A stretch of DNA of 64,000 bases, taken from assembly GCA_964030785.1 (NCBI GenBank), contig OZ034967.1, positions 65,990,413 to 66,054,412 of the forward strand, written 5' to 3'. Position 1 is the first letter of the stretch. The number at the start of each line of letters is the position of its first letter. The position numbers and the translations under genes are program-made. Source of the DNA: Siderastrea siderea (Eukaryota; Cnidaria; Anthozoa; Scleractinia; Rhizangiidae). Below the pieces are notes generated by a model, which did no database searches, had not been told where the DNA came from, and worked only from the letters and a program-made list of their open reading frames with translations. Shown in pieces: positions 1-23,400 of this stretch.

Positions 1-192
1 CAAAACGACGTCTGAGTAACGAGCTCAGAAATTCCATACTGGTGACGTGCACTAACCAGATCTCGGTAGTGCTTCTGATTGGTTGAAAGAAAATTCCCTC
101 GCGGCACAACCAATCAGAAGCACTACCGAGATCTGGGTAGATACCCGTCATCAGTATGGAATTTCTGCGTTCGTTACTCAGACGTCGTTTTG
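1..192. mobile_element. Palindromic foldback MITE
   Basis: Two arms of about 85 bases, 1-85 and 107-192, are nearly perfect reverse complements, separated by a 21-base spacer. Each arm ends in CAAAACGACGTCTGAGTAAC at its outer tip. There is no room for a transposase, so this is a non-autonomous foldback element. The left target-site duplication lies outside the window, so the superfamily cannot be assigned. Confidence 0.8.

Positions 193-5646
<5,454 letters not shown>

Positions 5647-5707
<61 letters not shown>
5647..5707 (+). repeat. (CT)n microsatellite between units A and B
   Basis: About 61 bases of CT, flanked by an inverted pair: GTTACAAAAGTGCCC on the left and GGGCACTTTTGTAAC on the right. 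Confidence 0.95.
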
Positions 5708-5708
<1 letters not shown>

Positions 5709-5709
<1 letters not shown>

Positions 5710-8700
5710 GAAGAAAAGTCGGGCACTTTTGTAACTTTTGTCTCTCTTGATGATAGCTATGCTTAGATCTTTGCAGAAAAAACTAAATAAAATCATGGGA
5801 ATACTTACTGCTGTAAACCCACTGCATGCAAGTAGTCAGTTAATACCACACAAATCTGCATGCATTAGGCTCTGATGTGTCCTCGAGAGGTTACGAAAGT
5901 GCCCTATGTTGTGGTAACTGTTTGTTTAAAAGCAATAAAATCCATTTCTGTGCTAAGTTGTAGCTATTGCCTTACCATTTATGCGCCAAACGATTCTCTC
6001 AATTACCACAGCACTTTAAATGTGAGTTATTTTGGCTCACAAAAATCTGCCGTGTATGTGTTTGACTTTTCATGTCCATGAAAAGAATCATGATTCGGAA
6101 AAAGCCCATTTTTTACATCACGAATTTGAACAAATGAGTTTGACAATTTAAGTCGGTCAATCACGCTATAATTTTAAGGGAAGTTGAAGCTATCTTTTGC
6201 CAATGCAACAAAGAAAACTTGGAGTGAATCGGATAAATCCTTTTTTTTTTTATGGAGATTTCAAGTTACTAATGTCAAAAAAGCGGCGATGTTACAAAAG
6301 TTCCCTATTTGCTAGAAGTTCCAGAAGGTGGTTTCACAATAATTTCTTGAGAGATTGTAAAGTTTAATGCAATCAAATTAAACTTTAGTATGAGAGAAAT
6401 AGTTGGCCAGAAATTGAACTTTGTCCTAAAAAAGGAAGAGGAGTTAGAGCTGTGGAAATGCATTTATTCTACTTTGGCGCTTTTCGCGGTAATGGCCGTA
6501 AGGGTGTATGGTTGCAGGAACTATATATACGACTCAATGTATCGCTGAATTATAGTAAAAACGAGTAATACTAATTGTGTAATATACAACTGACTGCCTG
6601 TGAGCTATTCTGTTGCTTACAAACATTTCCAAAGCAATGCACAAAACGGTGAAGTTTTATACAGTACCCGAGACATCCATGGTTTTGTCGTACAAGAAAG
6701 AGAGCGTAGCTCCGGGACAACTTTAAATAAAATATTGCAGAGGAGTGCATTTAGTAGTAAAAGTATTTATGAAGAACGTGTACCTTTTACTTCAAGTAAA
6801 AAGAAGATGAACAAAAGAATGATAAACAAGATGATGATGATTGAGTATCACCCACTACACTTGTAGTGCAAGCCTTCACGCGGTCTGATTTGTAGCGCAA
6901 AGTTAGGACAACCTTTTGAACTATTTACTGGTCTGCAGGAAACTTTGTACATTCTTCTCTGCTTTCATTTGACTTTTTTAATGTTTTTAACTTATCCTTG
7001 ATTGATATCTTTGTATATTATTGCGCTTAATTAGCTAGAGGTTCCAAATGGGGTCTTAATGTAAGTGGCTTTAATTTTTTCAACTATTTATGTACATTGT
7101 AGTGGTGAACGGTATTTTCAAGTTATTTCGCGCCATTTAATATCATCTGTTCAAATAAACTGCAGTAACAGTTAAAAGTTGCTAAAAATTCCACTATTAA
7201 CTGTTACAGGGTCCATTCTTAATCCTATTCAGCTTGGACTTTTTTTGTTCCAGAGCTTGGAGGAGGCACAAAATGCCGCCTTCTTAACTCCACGAAAGTT
7301 TAAGCTACGACAACGAAACTTCGATAGCACGTCCAAAAATCTTTCTTTTGAAGTTCGTAACATGACCTGATGACGTCACATGATGTGGGTAATACATCAT
7401 TATTGCCAAAATGGCGGCCATCTTGAATCCGTCATCTAAGATTTCATGTTCTTGTCAAAACCTCTGAAAACCACCAAAATTGGCCTAAAAGTAATTCAAA
7501 CCAATAAATGAATGATCAAAACGATCTTAAAATGTAACATATAGCACAATTAAGTTTAAAATTTTCCTTTTTCACCCCCCTTTAGCTGAAGCTTTTTTCG
7601 AGCGAAGTCGTGACCCTCGGACGCACGGGAAAAGTCATCCCCCCAGAGTGGTACAATGGGAGGAGGGGGGGTGATGGAACCTCTCCTGGGTTTCTTATAT
7701 GTTACCATGTTTTGAAAAGATTTTGCCTTTAGTCTGTGATGTGCTCTACAAGATGAGATATATTTTATGGGTTGTGGCGCTGCTGGGGGCCTGTGACGCC
7801 ACCATCTAGTATTGTAGAAGTTCTCATAAAAGGGCGGAAATTGACATTTTTAATGCTACACAAGTAGAATATGACATAATTAAGCACTTTGCTTCTTTAT
7901 CTTTGATCACTTAACAACACGCATTTTTACTCAAAAATGGCTTGACCACCTGCTACTTATGACGTCATATCTCGTAACCGTAGTAAACGATTCTCACCAA
8001 ACTTAGGTCAAAATGTGTCTAAGGTATATGCCTACAGCTACTGAAAATGGCAGGTGCTGATGAAGAATCATATTAGAAAAATTCAAGAAAAACCTTATGG
8101 GGGCTGGCAACCCTCCCATCCCTTGTACGCCCGAGGTTAAGAATTGAGAGGACAAAAATTGATCCAACTCCGAGAGTATTAAAGCCTTGACAAGAAAATG
8201 TCGAGGGTGATACAGGTGTCCCAAAACGTTTCCTTTGAGGTCCAATAACAACATTTGATGACGTCAACTGACGTAATTCCTTGCTTTTTCCAAAACCTTG
8301 AGAAACCATTAACATTGGACAATAACCATTGAAAAGCAACATAAGAAGACTCAAATGGTGTAAAAATGTAAAAGTTAGCGAAGTAGAAACAAAATTTTTC
8401 ATTTAGAACAGTAAAACTTAAAATTGTGAAAAAGCACCTGTCAAAATATGGTTGCCATGACAACACCAAATTGGATGGACAAAGACATGTCACACCAAAT
8501 TGTTTCTAGCTAAATTTTAGGGAAAGTAACACAGTTTGGTGGCTTTTGCTTGCATATTAGAAAGCTTTTAGCGTTCAAATTGAGCGTGGGCACTTTGTTC
8601 TCCCCAACTCCCAAGCTAAATAGGGTTTAAAGCTATAAGCTGTAAGACTGTTACCCGATCTATACCGTTACATAGACGACCAAGAAAAGTCCTTGCCTAT

Positions 8701-10376
8701 TTAGCTACACGCAGGGTAGGGAAGTGATTAGTTACAAATTACTAAGGAAAGTCACTTAAGAACCTTATAGGAGCCACTTGGCTTGTTAGCTGGCCATAAG
8801 TTCCAAGAAGTCTTTTATCCTTCATCTTTTGAATTAATAGGTTGCTGAGATGAAAAGCGTCGTTGAGATTGGATAAACGTGTATTTTATGCCACATGAAC
8901 GCTGAAGTTCCATAGCAATTTGTGGGCCTACGCAATAAGAGCGCAAGGTGAACACTGCCTTACCCGAACGGGGGATAAATTACAAGTACATTTATTGATT
9001 TTCTCCTGAGGATTTTGAAAACCAATTTGCAACGTTTCTTGACTATAATAACTTATAATTACAGTGAAGAAAAACATTAAAATTCTAATAAGAAAAATCT
9101 GATTTACATAAAAAACGAAAAAAACAAAACTAACGTGCACATAAATCAAATTGCGAGGTATCTTGTGCGAGGGTAACCCTACACTTGGGACCTGCGACTA
9201 ATTATTACGCCAGGTGTTAAGGCTGTTAATACTACACATCAAGGTAAACAAGCTCTGGAAGTACACAGGAACTAGACCGTTCAAATATTTTTATACATAA
9301 ACGTCGCATGTCTTAGATACAGTTGGTGTGAGATAGAAAACAGGTAGACGTTTGTGTTATTTCTTTTCCGACCTATCACCGGTCAGTAACAATCACAAAT
9401 CTTAAATTTCACTTCTTGGTCTTGCCTTTTCTTAAGTGTTGTATTATTTTTCATGGCATGTCAGAAGGCTTTCTCCCTTCCACAGAATCCACTGACACCT
9501 AGTGATACCTAAACCAGCTCGCTTGTTCTTTGTGTTTACTAATTATATGATGTTCTTTTAATTCTTGTAACAACCCAAACCCTTTTAATTTTCCTGATCT
9601 TCAGGTTTTGATTTTTGTGTAACAACATTACATTTGTTGGACCAAGACGGTTCTTTTCTTATGTAAAATGACCGTTCATTGCATCTTGCTTTTAGAGCAA
9701 AAAATTGACTAAAAGATAGTTTAAATTGAGGGTCTATGTGTTTGTTGAGTTCCAACAGAGGTCGTAGTCGCAGTTTCAACTAAATGCAGTATACCAGTCA
9801 TTTCAGGTTATCCGACCTGGATAAAGATTGGAATTTTTTTTTGTCCGGAAAAGGGATAGAGCTCCTTAGTAGGTATAATGTACATGAATTCTGCCTGCAT
9901 GAAAAAAACATTTTGTCATATTTTTGACAGGTTAGGCTTCGCAAAAATTAAAAAAAAAAAGGTTGGTAAATAGTGCGGACAAACGTGTGGAATTTTGCCG
10001 CTTAAATTCCGTACGGACGCTGAAGGTGATCCAGCTTGTTTTGTTAAGAAATCGTAAACAGAAGGTTGTAACTCCGGCTATGTATTTTAACGAAATCAAC
10101 AAAGAGATTTGACTATTGGAACAATCCCCGTTTTTCTAGGTTGATTAAAGAGGTGACTATGCGACTCACACTGTCCCTACACTCGTTACTAAAGTTCCCT
10201 GTTTCTACGTTACAAAAGTTCCTTGCCGTTACCAAAGTTCCCTGTCGTTACAAAAGTTCCCCATTAATCGTTACAAAAGTTCCCTTTTTTCGTTACAAAA
10301 GTTCCCGACGTTACAAAAGTTCCCTTTTTTCGTTACGAAAGTTCCCTTTTTTCGTTACAAAAGTGCCCTTTCCTCT

Positions 10377-10378
<2 letters not shown>
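5709..10378 (+). repeat. Array unit B (full length)
   Basis: Full-length unit. It includes the 0.47-kb part missing from unit A, a short hairpin (GTAACAGTTA at about 7165 paired with TAACTGTTAC at about 7198), several perfect TGACGTCA octamers and a minisatellite of eight GTTAC-type repeats before the next CT tract. No gene is supported. Confidence 0.8.

Positions 10379-10457
<79 letters not shown>
10379..10457 (+). repeat. (CT)n microsatellite between units B and C
   Basis: About 79 bases of CT. Left inverted arm 10354-10368 and right arm 10471-10485 are perfect 15-base complements. Confidence 0.95.
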
Positions 10458-16526
<6,069 letters not shown>

Positions 16527-16975
16527 AAAACACACTTCTAATTTTCCTGAATTGAGTTTGAAGCAGTACCAAGCAACGTTACATGTCCACACTAAATCCC
16601 TATAAATATTGAAAAAATTATGAAAAGAAGAAAAACAGCGGGAATGTGAGTACATAAAGGCTCGCGTTAAACGTAGTTTATATAACTCCGCCCGACTTCC
16701 AGAATTATCGGGACTGGCTTGCGTTTCTCGAAAGCGGCGAAGCGCAAGCGAAAACACACTTCTAATTTTCTTGAATTTAGTTTGAAGCAATACCGGGCAA
16801 CATTACATGTGCCTACTAATCCCTATAAATATTTAAAAAATTATAAAAAGAAAAAACAACGGGAATGTGAGTACATAGAGGCTCCCGTTAAACGTAGTTT
16901 ATATAACTCCGCCCGACTTACAGAAATGATCGGGACTGGCTTGCGTTTCTCGAAAGCTGCGAAACTTTTCGGGTC
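16527..16975 (+). repeat. 224-bp tandem duplication with TATA-like boxes
   Basis: Two adjacent copies, 16527-16750 and 16751-about 16975, share most bases. Each carries CCCTATAAATATT and, about 100 bases later, TTTATATAACTCCGCCC. The repeat ends 0.7 kb upstream of the proposed PDE start. The TATA-like sequences suggest promoter-type material, perhaps from a transposon, but a short open frame also runs through the second copy, so the role is not settled. Confidence 0.65.
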
Positions 16976-17704
16976 AATTTGGGCACGATAATTCACCCTG
17001 TATCTTGTAAATAAAAAAGTTTCTAAGCATCAACCTATCTTATGAGTTGACCAGCCCTCCTCAGTCCCCCCTCCCCCCTCCCCCCCCCCCCAACCCTTTG
17101 CTTAGCTATAATTAACGAACAGTCCCTTACAGGGGTCTGATCTGGTGGATCTGGCAAATCCAAACGATGTCCTAAAACTTTCAATCAGTTGGGGATCTAC
17201 ATGTAGTCAGTGAATTAATTGGACGTATTTTCCTTTCTCGACGAGAAAGTGCCGTAGTATGAGTCAGTTCGCGTTCGCTAGCAGGAATATTAGCATGCAT
17301 ATTCTCGTCACTGTTGGGAGAATTTGCTTACTATCAATTTATTATATCTTTGTCAGCATTGAGGCTTCAAGGGTAAAATCTTCATTCCAAAGAGCCAGCC
17401 AAAAATTGGATAACTCGTGTAGAAACTGCAATCTTTGTCGTGTATGATATCTGTGATGGGATACGGACTTCCTAAAGAATGCCAAGTGCCAAAATAAGGG
17501 GCCTCCCTACCGTTGCCACCAAATAGTTTTGAGGAGTACAGCCCCCTAGGGAATGTTTTCGAATCCCCGAACTGAATGTTTCGCGCGCGCGTAAACTCGA
17601 CAATTGACAGCTCGGGATTGAGACGTAAATCGGTGAACATTAGCGCGCGGGAATGGCCTTTGCCTACGTATTAGTTGTGAAGTTTTGTCATATTTTTGCG
17701 ATCA

Positions 17705-19431
17705 ATGTTGAAGCTCGGAAAGAAAATGTCTTCACCAACAAAGCAAGTTAGTGTCCGCAGGCTTCCCCCGCTACCGAATCAAATAACGCTGAGAAATGTC
17801 AAGGACAACAGTAATCCAAATGAGGACAATCACGGAGGAACTCTCAAAGGAAAACCTTCAGGAGGTAGTGTTATTTTTCCCGTCAAGATTTTAAATGTTA
17901 TAGCGTTACGGATCTGCGAGGTTAAGCTTGTTGTTTTCGAATTTTCTTGAAAAGGCTCATGAAGTGCAAACGTGTATTTGAAGGACAAACACTCTCTTTG
18001 TTTATAAGCTGCAGCTTACATTGAATTTAAAACAACAACGGCCTGTTTCACGAACGCAAACAAATTTCGATTTAATTTGAAATGTCTTCGTAATATTTAA
18101 GCTTAAGTATTAAGAAGAAAACCTCAAAACCCGCTTTTTTTAAATTAGTCTCTAGTTTAATGAAATGAGACAAAGCGATTGACTGCCAACACTAATTTTC
18201 TTTAACTGGATTCCGTGTAGAATTTCTCCTTGCATGATTTTTTGCGCCTCCAGGGATAAAATTATATCCTCTTGGAGAGAGATTTGTAGATTGTTTTTCA
18301 TAGCTGCCCGGCCGAATTCTAGCGGCTTTCAGTCCTGGCCAGTTGTACAAACATTTTATCTCTACCGCTGGATACGTAAAACCATTTTAGTTGTTTTGCG
18401 GGAGGATATTATTTTGGTTATACTTTTGATGCGCTCAGTTTTTTTGCGGGTATCTGTACAGTATTTCTAGCAGCTATAATTGCTTTTGGATCAATTTTCA
18501 TTTCACTTTCATCGCAGACAGATTTTATACAAATGCAAATTCACCGCAGCTCAAACAAGAGACACGTTAACCAAAAATCGCTTTGAACTGTTTATCAATG
18601 CAATTTTAGTAAATATTTTTTAGAACTCGTTGAAGCACCCCACGCAAAGAAAAAATATAACATAGCGCGGGTCGAGAGTCTATTTTTTGCTCGATTTCTT
18701 AATTTGGAATTCCAAGATATCTTCTTTTGTTAGATTAAATCCTCGATAAGTACAAGTTTTTAATTTTAGCGAAACTCATTACTTATTTATGATTGACAAA
18801 AAATGCCTATTGAACCTTGATGGAAGCTTTTAAAATATTTAAAATCTAAGCGGGGAGAATTCAATTTAGTATGCAGAAACATCTGGCTAAAACATCGCAC
18901 ACAGCGGAAATGGAAATTTTGTATAATCGAGATTGATTACTTTCAGAAGAAGCTGTTGAGAGGGAAATCACGAAGGTGTTTAAATTGTACACGTATGCAT
19001 TATGCACAAAAAATAGATATTATTAAAATAGTAAATCATTTTGAAGGCGGGAGGAAAAACCGGAAGTGAGGTAAAAGTGCACTTTTGTTTACTTCCGATC
19101 AAAACGGAAGTTGCTGGATAATTTTAAGACACAAGCAAGCAAACAAGAGAAAGCAGCAGAAAACAAATGTAATTCACAGTGTTAAGTAAGTGCAATAAAT
19201 TTTGATTAATTTAACATTAATTTATTCTGTAAGTTGAATTTAAAACTGGACAATTTTTTTTTATTTTCATGCTTAATTTGATCTTTTTAACTTTTAAACA
19301 GCATTCTATCGCTGTAACATACTGCCAGTAAGCTTTTGTTTCAGTACAGTGCCCATATGGGATTATTTCAGCTTTAATATTTACCATATAAATTTTCTTA
19401 AATATTCCCGATTTTGTTTTCAATGCCATAT

Positions 19432-19463
<32 letters not shown>

Positions 19464-19765
19464 GAAAGTCTCACTCTGGCCAAGGAGGCCCTCACAGCCA
19501 GAGCTTATCCCAGTTTCCGTAGCATGAACCAACTGAGAGTATTGCTACGCTACTCCCCCCTGGACGGGATGCTAGTCTATTGCAGGGTTACCCCCCAGCA
19601 GTATGTCACTGGTACCCATTTATACACCTGGGTGGAGAGAGACAATGTGGGGCAAAGCATCTTGTGTAAGGAAACAACACGATGGCAGGGACTGGGCGTC
19701 GAACCACCGACCTTCAGATCTGAAATCCAACGCACTGACCACTACACCACTGCACCCCCACATAT

Positions 19766-19796
<31 letters not shown>

Positions 19797-20454
19797 TAAT
19801 GGCAGTTCTCTCTGAGATGCGAGTCAAGGAATATCTCATGGCAAACCCTCATGTCTTGGAAGATTTCATCATGGCTGACACAAGCCAGGAACAGCTGGAG
19901 AGATGGCTAATAAGAAAGACACAGTCTGTAGAGCATATTAATGGGGGAGTTGGAAATGGTAGGTCATGCAACTTCACATGAGATCCAGCTGGAAGAAATT
20001 TAATGTGTAGTTTCTACTGAGAAATTAGGCTTCTCCTTGCCAATGAGGCCCTAGCTGGGGAGTGTATACATTTCCCTCCCCGGAAACTTGCTGTGTCCCA
20101 ATTTTGGGCAAATAGCACATTGCTGCCACAATTTTCTCTGGTGATCTTACTTTATTTTTCTGTCCCTGACTTGCAGTTTTATGGGAGAAGTGATCTTGTC
20201 ATTTGTTGCCATATGTTAGAAAACTGTAAAAGGTTAATATGTTCACCCTCGTTAAATAAAGTGTATTGTATTGTATTGTATTGTAATTCACGGTGCTATT
20301 TTCAATGCCATAAATGTCACTTTTCAGAATTTACTCTATTAGTACGTAGTAATAGTAGAGTAGTAGTTGGTAACATAGCCTGGCCTTGAAAGAGAAAATC
20401 ATGACAATTCAAAGCAACTTCCATAGAAAAAGAAAGAAAGAAAGAAAAAAGGAA

Positions 20455-20485
<31 letters not shown>

Positions 20486-23400
20486 AACAAACAAACAAAC
20501 AAACAAACAAAAAAAGATGTGTCAGTTATACACGTATAGATGCAAGTTCATTTACCACATTGTACTGTGCATGTACGTAGAGTGACTTTTAAATTGGTCA
20601 ATTCACTCTCAAAATTTAGATTATCAGCTACAACAGTGTAACTCGGGAATGGTGTGACTAATCACAATTTGGACTATTTTGTAGGTGTAAGGACCTCACT
20701 CTCCAAATGGAAGGTAATATTCTTGTGAGAATTCCAGCATAGTTACATATGTTGATCAGTTGCATGTGTAATTTTGTTATTTTTCATTTTTTCTTGGGAT
20801 TTAGTTTTGTGTGCATACAGACAAGCGGAAAATGCTGCAGCAGCTGACCAAAGACATCAATCAACAACCAAAGAAAGTGAGAGTCATGTATGAGCTTGTT
20901 AAAAGTGTTGCAGCAGGTAAATATATACTTGCAGCTTTTTCTGGTGTTTACCATCAAATTGTTTATTATCACTGGGCCAATCATTAATACTGCGAATAAT
21001 GACAACCAGTGGGCTCCCCCCCCCCCTACCGTGGCCGAGGGTGGCCATCGAAAGTAAAAAGTCAAAACCAAAAGTCGATCTTCAAAGTGAAAAGTCAAAA
21101 TCAAAAATCAAATGTGAATTTACGAAATAAAAAGTCAATTCGCAAATTGAAAAGTCGAAATCAAATGTCGATTTCTGAAGTGCGAAAATCGAGCTTTAAA
21201 TTCTCACTTCTCACTTTCGACTTTTGACTTTGACCATCCCCCCTACCCCCTCCCCTATTAATTCGGAAGACTTGGTAGCCTCGTCCAGCAGATTTCGCAA
21301 CCAGTCCCAGGAAAGTCGTTTTGCCATGTTCTTATATAATTTTTCCATTACTTAACCCTTTACCGTCAGCGTTTTTCCCTTAGAAAAACGCATTTTTTTA
21401 CCGCTAAAGCGGTTTTTGAAGTGCTATGGTGCCAAATGCCACTAAACTTTGCTACAAAAGCCAGCTTCCGTTGAAAATTGTACATTATTTTGGTTTCACG
21501 CATGCGCATAAGCCAAAATTTGGACTTGTTTTTTTTTTTTTTTTTTTTTTTGCTGATTCATTTCTAATTTTTTCTCGCTTCTTTTGCTTTCCTTTTTCTC
21601 TCCCTTTCTTTTCTCTTTATCTTCTACCCTTTATCACCTTTCTATCCACTGGAAAAGTTTTGGCCTCAGTCCTTCTAAAAACCTGGAAATGGAACATTGA
21701 TCAACTAGGTGACTTGGCCTATTTTACCACCAACTTTGCAGCCAAAATTGGACACGTTTTTCTGGTATAGCTCTGTCAGGATTTGGTCGATATTCAAAAT
21801 GGACACACGTATGGATGGATCTGTCCTTGCTGTGCTAGCTGCTTATCAAAACAATCTGGTGACGTCAAAAATGATGACGTCACAAGTGGCTGAATGGTTC
21901 CCGACTTCGACGTCGGGAAAATACATTTCTTGACGGAAAAGAGTTAAAGTCTTTGAAACTCGAATAGTTTTAGGTTCAAAATGTCAAAGCGGAAGAATAA
22001 GAGCGACTTCAACGCCACGAATGTCGCAGAACTTACAAAATATTTGCAGGAATGTCGGTTTTAGTAAGCGGATATTTGAAAACTTCGCTAGTGGAAATCG
22101 CCTCTGCAGTCGAAAGAATGGTTTTGCCAGTGGATCCAAACATCGAAAAAGATCAAGTTAATGATACAGAGAACTTAATAATTCATGATAGGCTAATTCT
22201 CCATCCATTTTCCCCGAAGGCCGTGAACAACTTTAACTCTTCGCCGCCGTTTGGGTTGTGCTACATTTTTAACTATTTAATTTACCAATCCACTGCATAC
22301 ATTGCGGCCGCAATGTTCATACATCCCCCATCTCGACCACCTTAACACTTGCATCTTGCCTGAAGTACACTACCTCGGTTTGCGCCTCTACCCTCAAGAA
22401 TAAACCAGAGATCGTAGTACCCCTTTCCTCAGCTTTCCTTCATCCGTTTCGATTTTCATGAGAGGCTGCACTTTGGCTACATAAACATGGACACTCTCTT
22501 GATTCAACTGAGCAGTTACTAAAGATTCTACATTACCATCACTGAATAAGCGATAATCTTCAAATGACTTGTAAGCGGCGAGCCCATGCTAGTCGTAATC
22601 AGTGCAGCGGTGGTAAATCAAACAACCCAAACGGCGGCGGCGAGTTAAAGTTGTTCACGGTCTTCAGAGAAAATGGTTGGGAATTAGCCTGTCATGAATT
22701 ATTAAATTCTCTGCATCATTGGTTTCATCTTTTTCGAAGTTTTGATCCACCAGCAATAACAAATCTTTCGACTGCAGAGGCGATTTCCATTAGCGAAGTT
22801 TTCAAATATCCGCTTTCTGAAACTCAACGTTCCTGCATAATTCAGCCATATTCATGGCGTTGAAGTCGCTCTTATTCTTCTGCTTTGACATTTTGAATTA
22901 TATAGTAACGGGAACTTGAAATAGCGACTAGTAATTTGTAGACGTGTGGTTGTTTGGGAACCGAATGTCCGAACGTTCGCGGTTTGTTTACATCAAAAGT
23001 CGCGTGACAATACACGTGAAAATCTAACGCCGAAAAGGTGAAATCTGATCAATTGTCTGATATGTATGATATGTGATAACTCGTGGATTCTTGTGGCTTG
23101 CCTGTTTGTTATATTTCTCAGTTAAATTCGACAACTGAACGTTTGCTAAGCGACTTAATGTGGTTTTTACGCCGCTTTTGGCATATTAGGTACGTTGAAT
23201 TTGTTTCCTTTAGGAACTTGATAGGTTTTTTCAGCCTCTCATGTTTATATTTGTGACAATAAAGGATTTGAAATATTATCTGCAACGTGATGAGTTTCCC
23301 TGCTGATGTTTGTAACGTCGGGCCCGGCTTATATAAAATTCTTTTGCAGGATGTTGTGTTTCTTATCATGGAGTGTGATCTATAGTCCCTCTTCGTCATG

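Noticed and set aside
18950..18978. Possible 29-base PDE exon (TTTCAG before, GTGTTT after)
   Set aside because: It reads [10 protein letters not shown] after exon 1 but ends in a phase that does not fit exon 2 at 19806; direct joining of exons 1 and 2 keeps phase.
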